A stretch of DNA of 64,000 bases from Streptomyces sp. DH12 (lineage in GTDB: Bacteria > Actinomycetota > Actinomycetes > Streptomycetales > Streptomycetaceae), in NCBI RefSeq assembly GCF_020873895.1, contig NZ_JAHWGT010000023.1, positions 1 to 64,000 of the forward strand, read 5' to 3'. Shown here piece by piece: positions 33,113-41,580 of this stretch (its first letter is position 1; each line of letters starts with the position of its first letter). Below the pieces are notes generated by a model that worked only from the letters and a program-made list of their open reading frames with translations, made no database searches and was not told the DNA's origin. The translations under genes were made by a program, and so were the position numbers.

Positions 33113-33853
33113 TCAGGCGCGGCAGCGGAACATCGTGAGGGGCGGGTTGGCCGCGAAGTCCTCCCAGAAGTCGGCGCCGAACGCGCGCAGACCCGCGTCC
33201 GACACCTCCAACGGGACCCAGGTGGGCTCGCCGAAGCCGGCCGCCCGCAGGCACTCCTCGAACACCTCGCGGCGCGGGCAGGCGGCGACGAGTCGGATCG
33301 GCGGGTCGAGCAGCGCCGTGACCCGCACCTGCGGCCCGACTTCGGTCTCCACGCCGGTCGGCTCGCAGCGGAAGCCGTACTTGTCCAGCGGCGGGCCGTC
33401 GAAGCGGTAGTCGGGCGCCATGACGAAGGCGTGGAACTCCGCACCGGGCACCAGGTTCCGGTGCACGGCGCGGCACATCCGCTCCATGGCGGCGACGTCC
33501 TGCGCGTAGCCGAACAGCTGGACCGCCGTGGCGACGTCGAAGCGCCGGTCCAGTGGGGGGAGTTCGGCAACGTCGCCCACCTCGTAGCGCACGCCCAGCG
33601 GGTCGCGCTCCTCCGCGGCGCGCGCCACGGCGACCATCTCCGTGGAGATGTCGACGCCGAGCACCTCGCCCGCGCCGCGCCGCTTGAACTCCCGGCTGTA
33701 GAAGCCGGTACCGGAGGCGAGGTCGAGCACCGACTTGCCCCGCACGTCACCGACCATGGCCAGGAAGCCGGGTACCTCCGCGTACCGCGCCAGCGGCAGG
33801 GCCTTGAAGCCCTCGAACGCCTCACCGATCTTGTCGTACTGCTGCACGCTCAC
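33113..33853 (-). CDS. Class I SAM-dependent methyltransferase
   Basis: 246 residues from GTG 33853 with GGGAGG upstream; the frame runs open far beyond, but without family similarity. The N-terminus VSVQQYDKIGEAFEGFK leads to motif I, VLDLASGTGFYSREF, with motif II VLGVDISTEMV and VRYEVGDVAELPPL for SAM binding. FDVATAVQLFGYAQD and LVPGAEFHAFVMAP follow. The C-terminal part (about 150-246) is likely the substrate domain; it ends DFWEDFAANPPLTMFRCRA. Similar toxoflavin- or small-molecule-type methyltransferases act on metabolites rather than nucleic acids, but the substrate here is unknown. It is a monocistronic unit. Confidence 0.85.
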   Translation of the reverse strand: MSVQQYDKIGEAFEGFKALPLARYAEVPGFLAMVGDVRGKSVLDLASGTGFYSREFKRRGAGEVLGVDISTEMVAVARAAEERDPLGVRYEVGDVAELPPLDRRFDVATAVQLFGYAQDVAAMERMCRAVHRNLVPGAEFHAFVMAPDYRFDGPPLDKYGFRCEPTGVETEVGPQVRVTALLDPPIRLVAACPRREVFEECLRAAGFGEPTWVPLEVSDAGLRAFGADFWEDFAANPPLTMFRCRA

Positions 33854-34185
33854 CGTGCCGCCTCCCCTGTGGTGGGTCACGGCCTCGGCGCCGCCCCCGT
33901 CGTCCCGGGGCCCGCCGCGGCCTCTCGCGAGCAGTCTCCCGGCGGTCGGACGCGGCACCGTACTGGCGGAAGGCACGAAGATGCGGGCCCCGCCCCGGCC
34001 TCTCGTACGGGTGGGCGCACTGGGCGGCCGGTCGGGCGGGCGGCGGGCCAGCCGGGCGGCGGCGGGTCGGCCGGCGGTGGGCGGTACCGGCCGAGCCGGG
34101 AGCCGGGAGCCGGGAGTGGGCGGGCCCGGGGTGGGAAGTACCCGTGGGGCGCGGGCGGGTGGCTGGGCGGGCTGGTGTCCGGTGC
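33854..34185. other. Intergenic region, no gene seen
   Basis: This is the upstream region of the methyltransferase gene and the downstream region of the Csp3-type gene. It contains a triple GCCGGGA direct repeat near 34097-34120 but no coding frame or clear terminator. Confidence 0.45.
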
Positions 34186-34593
34186 TCAGCCGAGGGTCGC
34201 GAGCAGGTCGTTGCACGCCTGCTCGCAGCGTCGGCACGCCTCGGCGCAGACGCGGCAGTGCTCGTGCATGTCCGCGTGCCCCTCGCACTCGTCCGCGCAC
34301 GCCTTGCACACCGTGGCGCACGCCTGGAGGATCGCCCTCGTGATGTCGGCGTCGTAGCCGGTGTGGCGGGAGAGCACCGAGGCGGTGGCGTTGCAGATGT
34401 CCGCGCAGTCCATGTCCGTGCGGATGCACTTGGTCAGCTCGCCCACCATCCCCTCCGACAGGCAGGCGTCGGCGCAGGCCGTACAGGCCTGCGCGCAGTC
34501 GACGCACGCCTCGATGCACCGGGCCATGGCCTCCTCGTCCACTCCGCCGAGGTCCGCCGGGTACGTGTTCAGCATGTCCTTGACCGTCGTCAT
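34186..34593 (-). CDS. csp3: Cytosolic copper-storage protein (Csp3-like four-helix bundle)
   Basis: 135 residues with 18 cysteines in a CxxC/CxxxC rhythm (RCIEACVDCAQACTACADAC, CADIC, CATVCKACADEC, CRVCAEACRRCEQAC). This is the arrangement that lines the core of a four-helix bundle and binds many Cu(I) ions. Length and Cys count match Csp3 of Streptomyces lividans. No signal peptide is seen, so it is cytosolic and buffers copper. The ATG at 34593 follows GAGGGCACGAGG. A copper-sensor gene (CsoR) is not adjacent; the MerR regulator at 35674 lacks an obvious metal-binding cysteine pair. Confidence 0.92.
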   Translation of the reverse strand: MTTVKDMLNTYPADLGGVDEEAMARCIEACVDCAQACTACADACLSEGMVGELTKCIRTDMDCADICNATASVLSRHTGYDADITRAILQACATVCKACADECEGHADMHEHCRVCAEACRRCEQACNDLLATLG

Positions 34594-34846
34594 CCTCGTG
34601 CCCTCTTCCTTCTCCGGCCGCACCGCGGCGACGGCTCTCCACCGCTCGGGGAGCCGCGGACGGCAGGCGGACGGGTGACACCGGCGGAGGCGCGCAAACC
34701 TCGGCGGGGACCGGCAGACGCAGGCGGGGCCCTCGCAGTCGCCCGGCACACCGCCGGCGGGGCGGGCAAGCGCGGCCTCTATGATCGACGCCGGTGAGCC
34801 GGGAAGTCTGGTCGGCGTTCGCACCGCCGTCCCCCGGAGCCGCCAC

Positions 34847-35629
34847 GTGCACACGTCCCCCACACCCGGCCCGTCGCCCGATCCGTCGCCGGTTGCGTCG
34901 ACCGACCGGTCGCCCGCGGAGCCGGTACCGGCACCCCGCCGGCCCGCTTGGGACGGCTCGGGCCCGGCCGCCGCCACCGGCGCCGCGGACGCCCCGGTGG
35001 GCGAGCCGGGCGGCGAGGACTCCCGGGCGGAGGCACGGCGGGCGAAGCGGGCCCGGGTCGCGCTGCTCGCCGCGTCGGCGACCGCCCCGCCCGAGCCGGT
35101 GCGGTGGGGCGCGGGGTGGGGCGGCAGGGTGTGCGGTGCGGTCGTGTTCGCGGTGTACGTCGCGTCGGTGCACCGACCGGAGGGGGCGGGTCTGGCCCGC
35201 CCCGAACCCGGCGCGTTCCTCTTCGCGCTGTGGACGTCACTGGTACTGGCGTGGGCCGTCTGCCGGCTCGCCCTGTGGCGCGTCACCGCGGACCGGGACG
35301 GGATCCACGTACGGCGGATGTGGTCCACCCGTCTCCTGGCCTGGCCCGTGGTCGGCCGGGTCGACCTGCGGCACGACGGAGTGCTGGAGTGCTTCGGCCC
35401 GAGGGGTTCCACCCTGTTCGGGACCTTCGCGCCGCCCTGGCTGGCGCGCCTCGCCCGGCGGGACTGCCCGGGGCAGCGGGCCGCCGACCTGCTGACCGCG
35501 ATGTCCCTCCACCCGCACCTGCGCCCCACCGGCCGGGTGCCGCGCCGCGCGGCACGCGCGGGCTTCGCCCGGTGGGCGCTCCCGCTGGGCGCGCTGGTCC
35601 ACGCCGCCCCGTTCCTCCTGCGGCCCTGA
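34847..35629 (+). CDS. Membrane protein with a PH-like domain, unknown function
   Basis: 260 residues from GTG 34847, chosen for CGGAG 7 bases upstream; the frame is open from 34781. The first 70 residues are Pro/Ala-rich and disordered. A basic stretch (RAEARRAKRARV) follows, then two membrane segments near 95-150 (VCGAVVFAVYVASV, FALWTSLVLAWAVCRLALW). Next comes a compact beta-rich part, WRVTADRDGIHVRRMWSTRLLAWPVVGRVDL, typical of bacterial PH (DUF2244-like) domains. A short hydrophobic segment near the C-terminus may be a third membrane pass. It lies between, and is unrelated to, the Csp3-like and MerR genes. Confidence 0.65.
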   Translation: MHTSPTPGPSPDPSPVASTDRSPAEPVPAPRRPAWDGSGPAAATGAADAPVGEPGGEDSRAEARRAKRARVALLAASATAPPEPVRWGAGWGGRVCGAVVFAVYVASVHRPEGAGLARPEPGAFLFALWTSLVLAWAVCRLALWRVTADRDGIHVRRMWSTRLLAWPVVGRVDLRHDGVLECFGPRGSTLFGTFAPPWLARLARRDCPGQRAADLLTAMSLHPHLRPTGRVPRRAARAGFARWALPLGALVHAAPFLLRP

Positions 35630-35673
35630 GCGCGCCCCGCACGGACGCGCCCCTCATCGGGCGCGGCCCCGGG

Positions 35674-36084
35674 TCAGGGGCGGGCGGGCGCGGTCTCGGG
35701 GAGGCGGGCGCGGAGGGTCGCGGCGAACTCCTCGGCGCGGGCCAGCTGCACGCGCAGCTTCTCCACCTGGTCCGCCGCGGTCTGCTCGTACGCGCGTACG
35801 CGCTCCGTGAGCGCCTCCCGCTCGTCCGCGTCCAGGGCCTGCCCGGCGTCCAGGCGGTCGGTGGCGTCCAGCAGGTCGCGCATCTGGTCCAGGGTGAAGC
35901 CGAGCGGCTTCATCCGGCGGATGACCATGAGACGGGCGACGTCGCCCTCGGTGTAGAGGCGGAAGCCGCCCTGGGAGCGGGCGGAGGGGACGACGAGGCC
36001 GGTCTCCTCGTAGTGGCGGATGGTCCGCAGGGACAGCTCGGTGCGCGCGGCGACCTCACCGATCTGCATGTGCTTGCCGTCCAC
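35674..36084 (-). CDS. MerR-family transcriptional regulator
   Basis: 136 residues from GTG 36084; an ATG five codons later (36069) is possible. The wHTH MQIGEVAARTELSLRTIRHYEETGLVVPSARSQGGFRLYTEGDV is classical MerR. A dimerising coiled-coil helix (about 85-125: EREALTERVRAYEQTAADQVEKLRVQL) and a short tail follow. There is no C-terminal cysteine pair, so a metal sensor of the CueR kind is unlikely. It is divergent from the SulP transporter, with a dyad of MerR type between them at 36142-36163. It probably controls itself and the transporter. Confidence 0.85.
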   Translation of the reverse strand: MDGKHMQIGEVAARTELSLRTIRHYEETGLVVPSARSQGGFRLYTEGDVARLMVIRRMKPLGFTLDQMRDLLDATDRLDAGQALDADEREALTERVRAYEQTAADQVEKLRVQLARAEEFAATLRARLPETAPARP

Positions 36085-36141
36085 GTCCCCGGCCCTGGCC
36101 TTCCCGTCGTGGCGGTACCGCCCCGTGCGGACCCGCCGATG

Positions 36142-36163
36142 TCTACTCTAACGTCAGGGTAGA
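36142..36163. promoter_or_regulatory. Dyad operator between the MerR gene and the SulP transporter
   Basis: TCTACTCT, 6 bases (AACGTC), AGGGTAGA: 8-bp arms with one mismatch. MerR proteins bind such dyads within promoters having long -35/-10 spacers. The site lies about 60 bases before the MerR start. Confidence 0.6.
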
Positions 36164-36259
36164 GTTGCTGGTGGTGAAGCGCTGTACGGCTGCTTCGCCG
36201 TCGCCGTGTCGGGGTCGATGCCGCCCCCGGCGAAGTTCCGATTCTTGCAGGAGAGACGC

Positions 36260-36304
36260 GTGCGCGAGCCCAAGGCGCCCGGCGCCGCCGCCTGCCCGCC
36301 GTGA
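36260..36304 (+). CDS. Possible 14-residue leader peptide upstream of the SulP gene
   Basis: GTG 36260 follows AGGAGAGA at good spacing and opens a 14-codon frame (MREPKAPGAAACPP, then TGA). A strong ribosome-binding site followed by a very short frame with a Cys codon just before the stop could be an attenuator leader for a sulfur-related gene, but only one Cys codon is present. It could equally be chance. Confidence 0.3.
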   Translation: MREPKAPGAAACPP

Positions 36305-36508
36305 CGCCTCGCCCCCTGACGCCTCCCCCTGACACCTCACTCCCCGACGTGAGCCGCGGCGCCCTCGCGCCCGCCCGCTCCGTCCCCCGGTCTTCCGGCG
36401 CCGTACCGACGCGCCGTCCGCGGGGTGCCGCCCGGCTCCTCCGCGCCCTCCCCCACTCCCCCGGCCCGCCACGGGAGGAGTGCCCGAGCACGACAGGTTC
36501 CCGATCCC

Positions 36509-38017
36509 TTGTCCTTCACCACCGCCGTGTCCCCGGCCGCGCGCCTGCGCGGCCTGAAGCCCGACTGGCTCTCCGACCCGAAGGTCTGGCGCACCGAGGT
36601 CCTCGCCGGTCTCGTCGTGGCGCTCGCGCTGATCCCCGAGGCGATCTCCTTCTCGATCATCGCGGGCGTCGACCCGACGATCGGGCTGTTCGCCTCCTTC
36701 ACCATGGCCGTCGTCATCTCGGTCGTCGGCGGGCGCCGCGCCATGATCTCCGCCGCGACCGGAGCCGTCGCCCTCGTCATCGCACCGCTCAACCGCGAGC
36801 ACGGCCTCGGTCACCTGATCGCCGCCGTCATCCTGGCCGGCGTCTTCCAGGTCGTCCTGGGCGCCCTCGGGGTGGCGAGACTCATGCGCTTCATCCCCCG
36901 CTCCGTGATGGTCGGTTTCGTCAACTCCCTGGCGATCCTCGTCTTCATGGCGCAGATCCCCGAGCTGCGCGACGTCCCGTGGGCCGTGTACCCGCTCGTC
37001 GTCGGCGGGCTCGCGCTGATGGTGTTCTTCCCGCGGGTGACCACCGTGGTCCCGGCACCGCTGGTGTCCATCGTCATCCTGACCGCGATCACCGTCGGGG
37101 CGGCCATCGCGGTGCCCACCGTCGGCGACAGGGGCGCCCTGCCGTCGTCGCTGCCCGTACCGGGCCTGCCCGACGTGCCGTTCACCCTCGACACCCTGAC
37201 GACGATCGCCCCCTACGCGTTCGCCATGGCGCTGGTCGGCCTCATGGAGTCGCTGATGACCGCCAAGCTCGTCGACGACATCACCGACACCCGCTCCGAC
37301 AAGACCCGCGAGTCGGTCGGCCAGGGCGTCGCCAACATCGTCACCGGCTTCTTCGGCGGCATGGGCGGCTGCGCCGTGATCGGGCAGACGATGATCAACG
37401 TGAAGGTGTCCGGGGCCCGTACCCGCCTCTCGACCTTCCTGGCGGGCGCGTTCCTGATGGTGCTGTGCGTCGTGTTCGGCCCGGTCGTCTCCGACATCCC
37501 GATGGCCGCCCTGGTCGCCGTCATGGTCATGGTGTCGTTCGCCACCTTCGACTGGCACTCCGTCGCGCCGAGGACGCTGAAGCGGATGCCCGCCGGCGAG
37601 ATCGCCGTGATGGTGATCACCGTCGCCTGTGTGGTGGCGACCCACAACCTCGCCGTCGGCGTCGTCGTCGGCTCCGTCACCGCCATGGTCGTCTTCGCCA
37701 AGCGCGTCGCCCACTTCGCCGACGTCACCGCCGTCGTCGACCCCGACGGGACCACGGTCGTCTACCGGGTCACGGGCGAGCTGTTCTTCGCCTCGTCCAA
37801 CGACCTCGTCGGCCGGTTCGACTACGCGGGCGACCCGGAGAGGGTCGTCATCGACCTGAGCGCGGCCCACGTCTGGGACGCCTCATCCGTCGCCGCGCTG
37901 GACGCCATCGAGACGAAGTACGCGCAGCGCGGCAAGAGCGTCGAGATCACCGGCCTGAACGACCCCAGCGCCCGTCTGCACGGGAAGCTGACCGGCGAGC
38001 TCACGGCGGGTCACTGA
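36509..38017 (+). CDS. SulP-family anion transporter with C-terminal STAS domain
   Basis: About 502 residues. The start is uncertain: TTG 36509 is proposed because the family match begins at VSPAARLRGLKPDWL; a GTG at 36527 is also possible. It has ten or more membrane segments with the signature ALALIPEAISFSIIAGVDPTIGLFASF, GPVAL-like GAVALVIAPL, and FFGGMGGCAVIGQTMINVKVSGARTRLSTF. The last 95 residues are a STAS domain (VVYRVTGELFFASSNDL, VIDLSAAHVWDASSVAAL). Family members carry sulfate, bicarbonate or organic anions. The sulfate subgroup and the bicarbonate (BicA) subgroup cannot be told apart by eye. A MerR regulator is divergent from it. Confidence 0.88.
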   Translation: MSFTTAVSPAARLRGLKPDWLSDPKVWRTEVLAGLVVALALIPEAISFSIIAGVDPTIGLFASFTMAVVISVVGGRRAMISAATGAVALVIAPLNREHGLGHLIAAVILAGVFQVVLGALGVARLMRFIPRSVMVGFVNSLAILVFMAQIPELRDVPWAVYPLVVGGLALMVFFPRVTTVVPAPLVSIVILTAITVGAAIAVPTVGDRGALPSSLPVPGLPDVPFTLDTLTTIAPYAFAMALVGLMESLMTAKLVDDITDTRSDKTRESVGQGVANIVTGFFGGMGGCAVIGQTMINVKVSGARTRLSTFLAGAFLMVLCVVFGPVVSDIPMAALVAVMVMVSFATFDWHSVAPRTLKRMPAGEIAVMVITVACVVATHNLAVGVVVGSVTAMVVFAKRVAHFADVTAVVDPDGTTVVYRVTGELFFASSNDLVGRFDYAGDPERVVIDLSAAHVWDASSVAALDAIETKYAQRGKSVEITGLNDPSARLHGKLTGELTAGH

Positions 38018-38084
38018 GAGCCGCTGACGGCGCGCCGCCGCCCGCCGCGCCCCCGCCCCGTCCCCGCTGCCGCGCACCCCGCCT

Positions 38085-38112
38085 CCCGCTCCCGTGACGT
38101 TCCGGGAGCGGG
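38085..38112. terminator. Bidirectional hairpin terminator
   Basis: A perfect 10-bp inverted repeat (CCCGCTCCCG / CGGGAGCGGG) with an 8-base loop lies between the convergent SulP and anti-sigma-like genes. Confidence 0.8.
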
Positions 38113-38125
38113 GCGTGCGAGGGGG

Positions 38126-38611
38126 TCACTGCGGGCGGCGGCCGGTGTGGGCGTCGCCGGGGTCGTCGGGCAGCGCGATGCGGGCCGTGACGCGCTTGCC
38201 GACCGGCTCCCGCTGCACCTCGAACCCCTGGGCCACGGCCATCACGATCTCCAGGCCGTGCTGGCCGACCCGGCCCGGGTCGGCCGCCCGCGCGACCGGC
38301 AGGACCGGATCGCTGTCCCACACGACGACCTCCACCGAGTCGCCGACGAGGCGCAGCTCCATCAGTACCGGCCCGGGCGCGTACTTGCGGGCGTTGGTGA
38401 CGAGCTCGCTGACGACCAGCTGGGTCAGGTCCATCGCGCGGGCCGACACCGGCAGCCCGTACTCGCCCTGGACCCGCGCGAGGAAGTCCGCCGCGCGGTG
38501 GCGGGCCTCGGCGATGCACGAGCCGTCGCCGTCGAGCGCGACGATGTCCTGGAGGGCGGCGGGCCTGACGCCCTCGCCGCCCGGTGCGGATTCCACTGGC
38601 TCCACTGCCAT
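38126..38611 (-). CDS. ATP-binding anti-sigma-like protein (HATPase, RsbW type), copy 1
   Basis: 161 residues from ATG 38611; GTG 38623 is an alternative, as GGGGGA is too close to the ATG. The GHKL ATPase N-box is SELVTNARKYAPGP, with VVWDSDP and the G-box region PGRVGQHGLEIVMAVAQGFEVQ. Such single-domain kinases bind and inactivate a sigma factor or phosphorylate a STAS antagonist. It is divergent from the STAS gene at 38769, a natural partner. Two further paralogues are at 43849 and 52601. Confidence 0.85.
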   Translation of the reverse strand: MAVEPVESAPGGEGVRPAALQDIVALDGDGSCIAEARHRAADFLARVQGEYGLPVSARAMDLTQLVVSELVTNARKYAPGPVLMELRLVGDSVEVVVWDSDPVLPVARAADPGRVGQHGLEIVMAVAQGFEVQREPVGKRVTARIALPDDPGDAHTGRRPQ

Positions 38612-38768
38612 TCCCCCGTTCACGCCTGCGCGCATACCCGCGATGACAGCTCTCATGCACCTGCGCTTCGCCGAGGCGTCGACCACATGGTGCAGGGTGG
38701 CCCCCTGTGAGAGGCTACCCGTGCGCATGATCATCCGACCCGGTCCGGCGAGAGCAGCAGAGGTACCC

Positions 38769-39134
38769 GTGAAGGACACCGAAGAGGCAGTGCGGCCCGG
38801 CCCGCTGTCGATCCGCACGGACTGCGTCGACGGCGTCCGGATCGTCACCGTCCGCGGCGAGATCGACCACACCTGCCGCGAAGCCCTCCTCCGGGCCTTG
38901 GCCCCGGACCCGGGCGACGGACCGCCGCGGACGGTGATCGACCTGGGCGGCGTGTCCTTCATGGACTCCAGCGGCGTCAACGTCCTCATCGTCGCCCACC
39001 ACAGCGCCGTCGGCGCCGACGGCTGGCTGCGCCTGGCCGAGCCCCAGGAGTCGGTGCTGCGCCTGATGCGGCTGGTGGGCCTGGACACCGTCATCCCCTG
39101 CCACCCCACCCTCCGACAGGCCCTGCACGGCTGA
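38769..39134 (+). CDS. STAS-domain anti-sigma factor antagonist (RsbV/SpoIIAA type)
   Basis: 121 residues from GTG 38769 with AGAGG upstream. The single STAS domain has VTVRGEIDHTCREALLRAL, VIDLGGVSFMDSSGVNVLIVAH and the C-terminal helix LRLMRLVGLDTVIP. The phosphorylatable Ser lies in FMDSSGV. When unphosphorylated, such proteins capture the anti-sigma kinase and free the sigma factor. It is divergent from the HATPase at 38126, and a SpoIIE phosphatase is encoded at 27510. Whether these act together is inference. Confidence 0.88.
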   Translation: MKDTEEAVRPGPLSIRTDCVDGVRIVTVRGEIDHTCREALLRALAPDPGDGPPRTVIDLGGVSFMDSSGVNVLIVAHHSAVGADGWLRLAEPQESVLRLMRLVGLDTVIPCHPTLRQALHG

Positions 39135-39219
39135 GCACCGGCCCCTGCCCCCGTTCCCCTGGTACGGGCGAGCGCGGTGCGTCGACAGCGCCGCGGAGTG
39201 GGACGCTTCTGCGGGGTGC

Positions 39220-39642
39220 TCAGAACGCGAACACGGGGCTCCCGTTCAGGGTCGCCGCCATGACGCACGCGTTGGAGAAGGTGCGCTTCCAGGCGACGCG
39301 CTCGCCCTGCCAGACGCCGTCGACGGCGGCGGTGACGGGGTCGTAGTGCATCGGGCAGAACCGGTTCGGGTCCGGCGTGGCCACGAGCGCGTCGAAGTCG
39401 CCGGTGGTGGCGGCGAGCGCGGCGCAGGCGGCCTTCGGGTCGGGGTGCGTCCCCCGGACGACCGGCGCGCAGCTGAGGGTGGCGGCCTTCGTGACGGTGG
39501 CGCCGTACTCGCCCTGCGTGACGGAGAGGACCACCGCGGAGGGGGCGGCCGACCCGGTGGCGGGCTGGGCCGCCGCGACTCCGGTGGCGGCCGTGAGGGC
39601 CAGGAGGGAGGCGGCGGAGACGGCGGCGAGGCGAAGACGCAC
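39220..39642 (-). CDS. Subtilisin inhibitor (SSI family) secreted protein
   Basis: 140 residues from GTG 39642, preceded by GAAAGAGAG. A Sec signal peptide ([25 protein letters not shown]) is followed by the SSI fold: [66 protein letters not shown], ending SPVFAF. Four cysteines form the usual two disulfides. The reactive site is at Met98-His99 (P1 Met), which predicts inhibition of subtilisin-like or broad proteases. Such inhibitors act outside the cell on the organism's own or competitors' proteases in development. It is divergent from a CorA gene, with inverted repeats in between. Confidence 0.95.
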   Translation of the reverse strand: MRLRLAAVSAASLLALTAATGVAAAQPATGSAAPSAVVLSVTQGEYGATVTKAATLSCAPVVRGTHPDPKAACAALAATTGDFDALVATPDPNRFCPMHYDPVTAAVDGVWQGERVAWKRTFSNACVMAATLNGSPVFAF

Positions 39643-39829
39643 GACGAAACTCTCTTTCGATGTGAAGGTCAGGGGCAGCAGTCGTCTACGTTGTGTCGAC
39701 CGCGTGCCGCCGACTCTGTCTGAAGTGAAGGTCGGATGCACATCCATCACCGATTTACAGACATCTCGTTCGATTACCGGTGACCGAACGGTCGTTCTGG
39801 CAGCTCAGACGGGTGTACGGGTGCCGCGC

Positions 39830-39890
39830 TCACACAGCGGGACGGGGCTGCACCCGTGTGTGACAGTGGCAGGTCAAGGCGCTGACCTGC
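39830..39890. promoter_or_regulatory. Two inverted repeats in the divergent SSI-CorA region
   Basis: TCACACA (39830-39836) pairs with TGTGTGA (39857-39863). Next, GCAGGTCA (39869-39876) and TGACCTGC (39883-39890) form a perfect 8-bp dyad with a 6-base spacer. Both lie about 190-250 bases from the SSI start and 130-190 from the CorA start. They are operator or RNA-hairpin candidates; no known consensus was recognised. Confidence 0.45.
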
Positions 39891-40016
39891 TGTCGGCCGC
39901 TCCCGGTTCACCGAACGTCCACCAAAGCTGACCGGATAGTGACGTCCGCGCCCCCGCATGGGCCCACCGCGCATGAAATCGGTGCGGCGAAGCATGCGCG
40001 TGGAATGGAATGCGTG

Positions 40017-41072
40017 ATGTACGAGGAGCGGTCGGGCCGTTCGGAGACGGTGGAGTGCGGGCTCGGCGAGGACGCCTGCCACCGGGTCCTGAAGCGGCTG
40101 CGCGACCTGGGCGAGGGCGAGTTCGGCTGGGTGCGCCTCGTCGACCCGGCGGAGGCGGAGCTGGTCCGGCTCGCGGAGGAGCTGGGCCTGCACCCCCTCG
40201 CGGTCGAGGACGCCGTACAGGCGCAGCAGCGCCCGAAGCGGGAGCGGTTCGGCGACGTGCTGGCCGTCGCGCTCAAGACGCTCTGGTACCTGGAGGACGA
40301 GAGGGCGGTCGAGACCGGGGAGATGATGCTCTTCGTCGGCCCCCGCTACGTCCTGACCGTGCGGCACGGCCCGGTCGACCCGGCCACCGAGGCCGCCCGG
40401 CGGCTCGAGGCCAACCCGGGCATGCTCCGCTTCGGCCCGCTCTCCGTCCTGCACGCCGTCCTCGACGTGGTCGTGGACGCCTACGGCGACTCCGCCGAAA
40501 AGGTGCGCACCGCGCTGACCGCGCTGGAGGACAGCGTCTTCTCCACGACCCGCGTGGACCACACGGAGTCCATCTACTCCCTCAAGCGCGAGGTGCGCGA
40601 GTTCCGCGACGCGGTCCAGCCCCTCGTCCCGGTCCTCCAGGGGCTCCTGAACGACCCTGACGCGGACGGGCGGGGCCCGGACGGGGGTCCGGTCGGGCAG
40701 GGCACGAGGGAGGAGGGCCGGGGCGGGCCGGACCGGCGGGTCCACCTGTCGAAGGCGCTGCCGTACTTCCGTGACGTCGCGGACCACCTCAACCGCACCG
40801 ACACGGAGGTCCGCTCCCTCGACGAACTGCTCAACTCGGTCCTCGACGCCCAGCAGGCGCGGGTGGGGACCTGGCAGAACGACGACATGCGCCGCATCTC
40901 GGCCTGGGCGGCGATCTTCGCCGTCCCCACGATGGTCGCCGGCGTCTACGGCATGAACTTCGAGCACATGCCCGAACTCGGCTGGAGCTACGGCTACCCT
41001 CTCGCCCTCGCCCTCATGGCCCTGGCGTCCGGAGCCCTGTACCGGGCCTTCCGCCGCAACGGCTGGCTCTAG
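40017..41072 (+). CDS. corA: CorA-type magnesium/divalent cation transporter (second copy)
   Basis: 351 residues from ATG 40017 with GGAAT upstream; GTG 39939 and ATG 40005 are in-frame options. It has the same plan as the copy at 14725: FGWVRLVDPAEAEL, LAVEDAVQAQQRPKRERFGDVLAVAL, a helical stalk, two C-terminal membrane segments, YGMNF with MPEL, and a basic end. A Gly/Asp/Pro-rich insertion (about 220-245) in the stalk loop is absent from the other copy. It is likely a Mg2+ or related metal channel. It lies next to the SSI gene but shares no evident role with it. Confidence 0.9.
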   Translation: MYEERSGRSETVECGLGEDACHRVLKRLRDLGEGEFGWVRLVDPAEAELVRLAEELGLHPLAVEDAVQAQQRPKRERFGDVLAVALKTLWYLEDERAVETGEMMLFVGPRYVLTVRHGPVDPATEAARRLEANPGMLRFGPLSVLHAVLDVVVDAYGDSAEKVRTALTALEDSVFSTTRVDHTESIYSLKREVREFRDAVQPLVPVLQGLLNDPDADGRGPDGGPVGQGTREEGRGGPDRRVHLSKALPYFRDVADHLNRTDTEVRSLDELLNSVLDAQQARVGTWQNDDMRRISAWAAIFAVPTMVAGVYGMNFEHMPELGWSYGYPLALALMALASGALYRAFRRNGWL

Positions 41073-41095
41073 GTACGCCGTCCGGGAAGGCCCCC

Positions 41096-41135
41096 CTCCG
41101 GCCGGAGGCGTCCGGCTCCGGCCGGAGGCGTCCGG
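41096..41135. repeat. 20-bp tandem duplication downstream of the second CorA gene
   Basis: The unit CTCCGGCCGGAGGCGTCCGG occurs twice in a row (41096-41115, 41116-41135). Each contains the self-complementary CTCCGGCCGGAG, so the transcript can fold and may act as a terminator 24 bases after the stop. Confidence 0.7.
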
Positions 41136-41220
41136 AGAGGCGCTGTCGGGCACCGGGCCGGGGCGGTGGCCGCGCGGGCGCGTTGCCACCGGACGTCCCG
41201 AGCGGGCGCGGGGTGCCGGG

Positions 41221-41580
41221 TCACCGGGTGAGGAGCCAGGCGCTCGTGCACAGGGCCGCCGACGTGGCGAGTGAGGCGACGGCGAGGCACAGGAGGCGTT
41301 GGCGGAGCCGGGCGTGGCGGGCCGTGTACTCCGCCCGCAGGGCGACGCTGTGGGCGGCGACCGACCGCAGGGCGTCCATGGACCGCTCGATGTGGTCCTC
41401 GGCGTGGAGGCGGGCGACCTCCGCGTGCTGCGCGGTGGTCAGCCACGGCATGCGGCGCGCGAACGCCTCGCCCGCCTCGCGGGCCTCGCGCAGCTCCGCC
41501 TGGGCGAGCAGGTAGCCCTCGACGGCGTTGAGGCCCGCCGCCACCTCGCCGCCGGTCGTCCGGGGCGTCCGGGTCGTCAT
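41221..41580 (-). CDS. Small protein with a helical domain and one C-terminal membrane anchor
   Basis: 119 residues. ATG 41580 overlaps the stop of the upstream 46-codon frame (ATGA); GTG 41589 with GGGGGAG upstream is an alternative. It is mainly helical and charged (LNAVEGYLLAQAELREAREAGEAFARRM, EVARLHAEDHIERSMDALRSVAAHSVALRAEYTARH). The last 25 residues are a membrane segment (LCLAVASLATSAALCTSAWLL). It is probably a tail-anchored or type II membrane protein. No known family was recognised, and it has no clear partner apart from the small frame before it. Confidence 0.6.
   Translation of the reverse strand: MTTRTPRTTGGEVAAGLNAVEGYLLAQAELREAREAGEAFARRMPWLTTAQHAEVARLHAEDHIERSMDALRSVAAHSVALRAEYTARHARLRQRLLCLAVASLATSAALCTSAWLLTR

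Noticed and set aside
35674-36084. Copper sensor (CueR) controlling the nearby Csp3-like gene
   Set aside because: The MerR protein lacks the C-terminal cysteine pair, and its dyad lies before the SulP gene, not before the Csp3-like gene.
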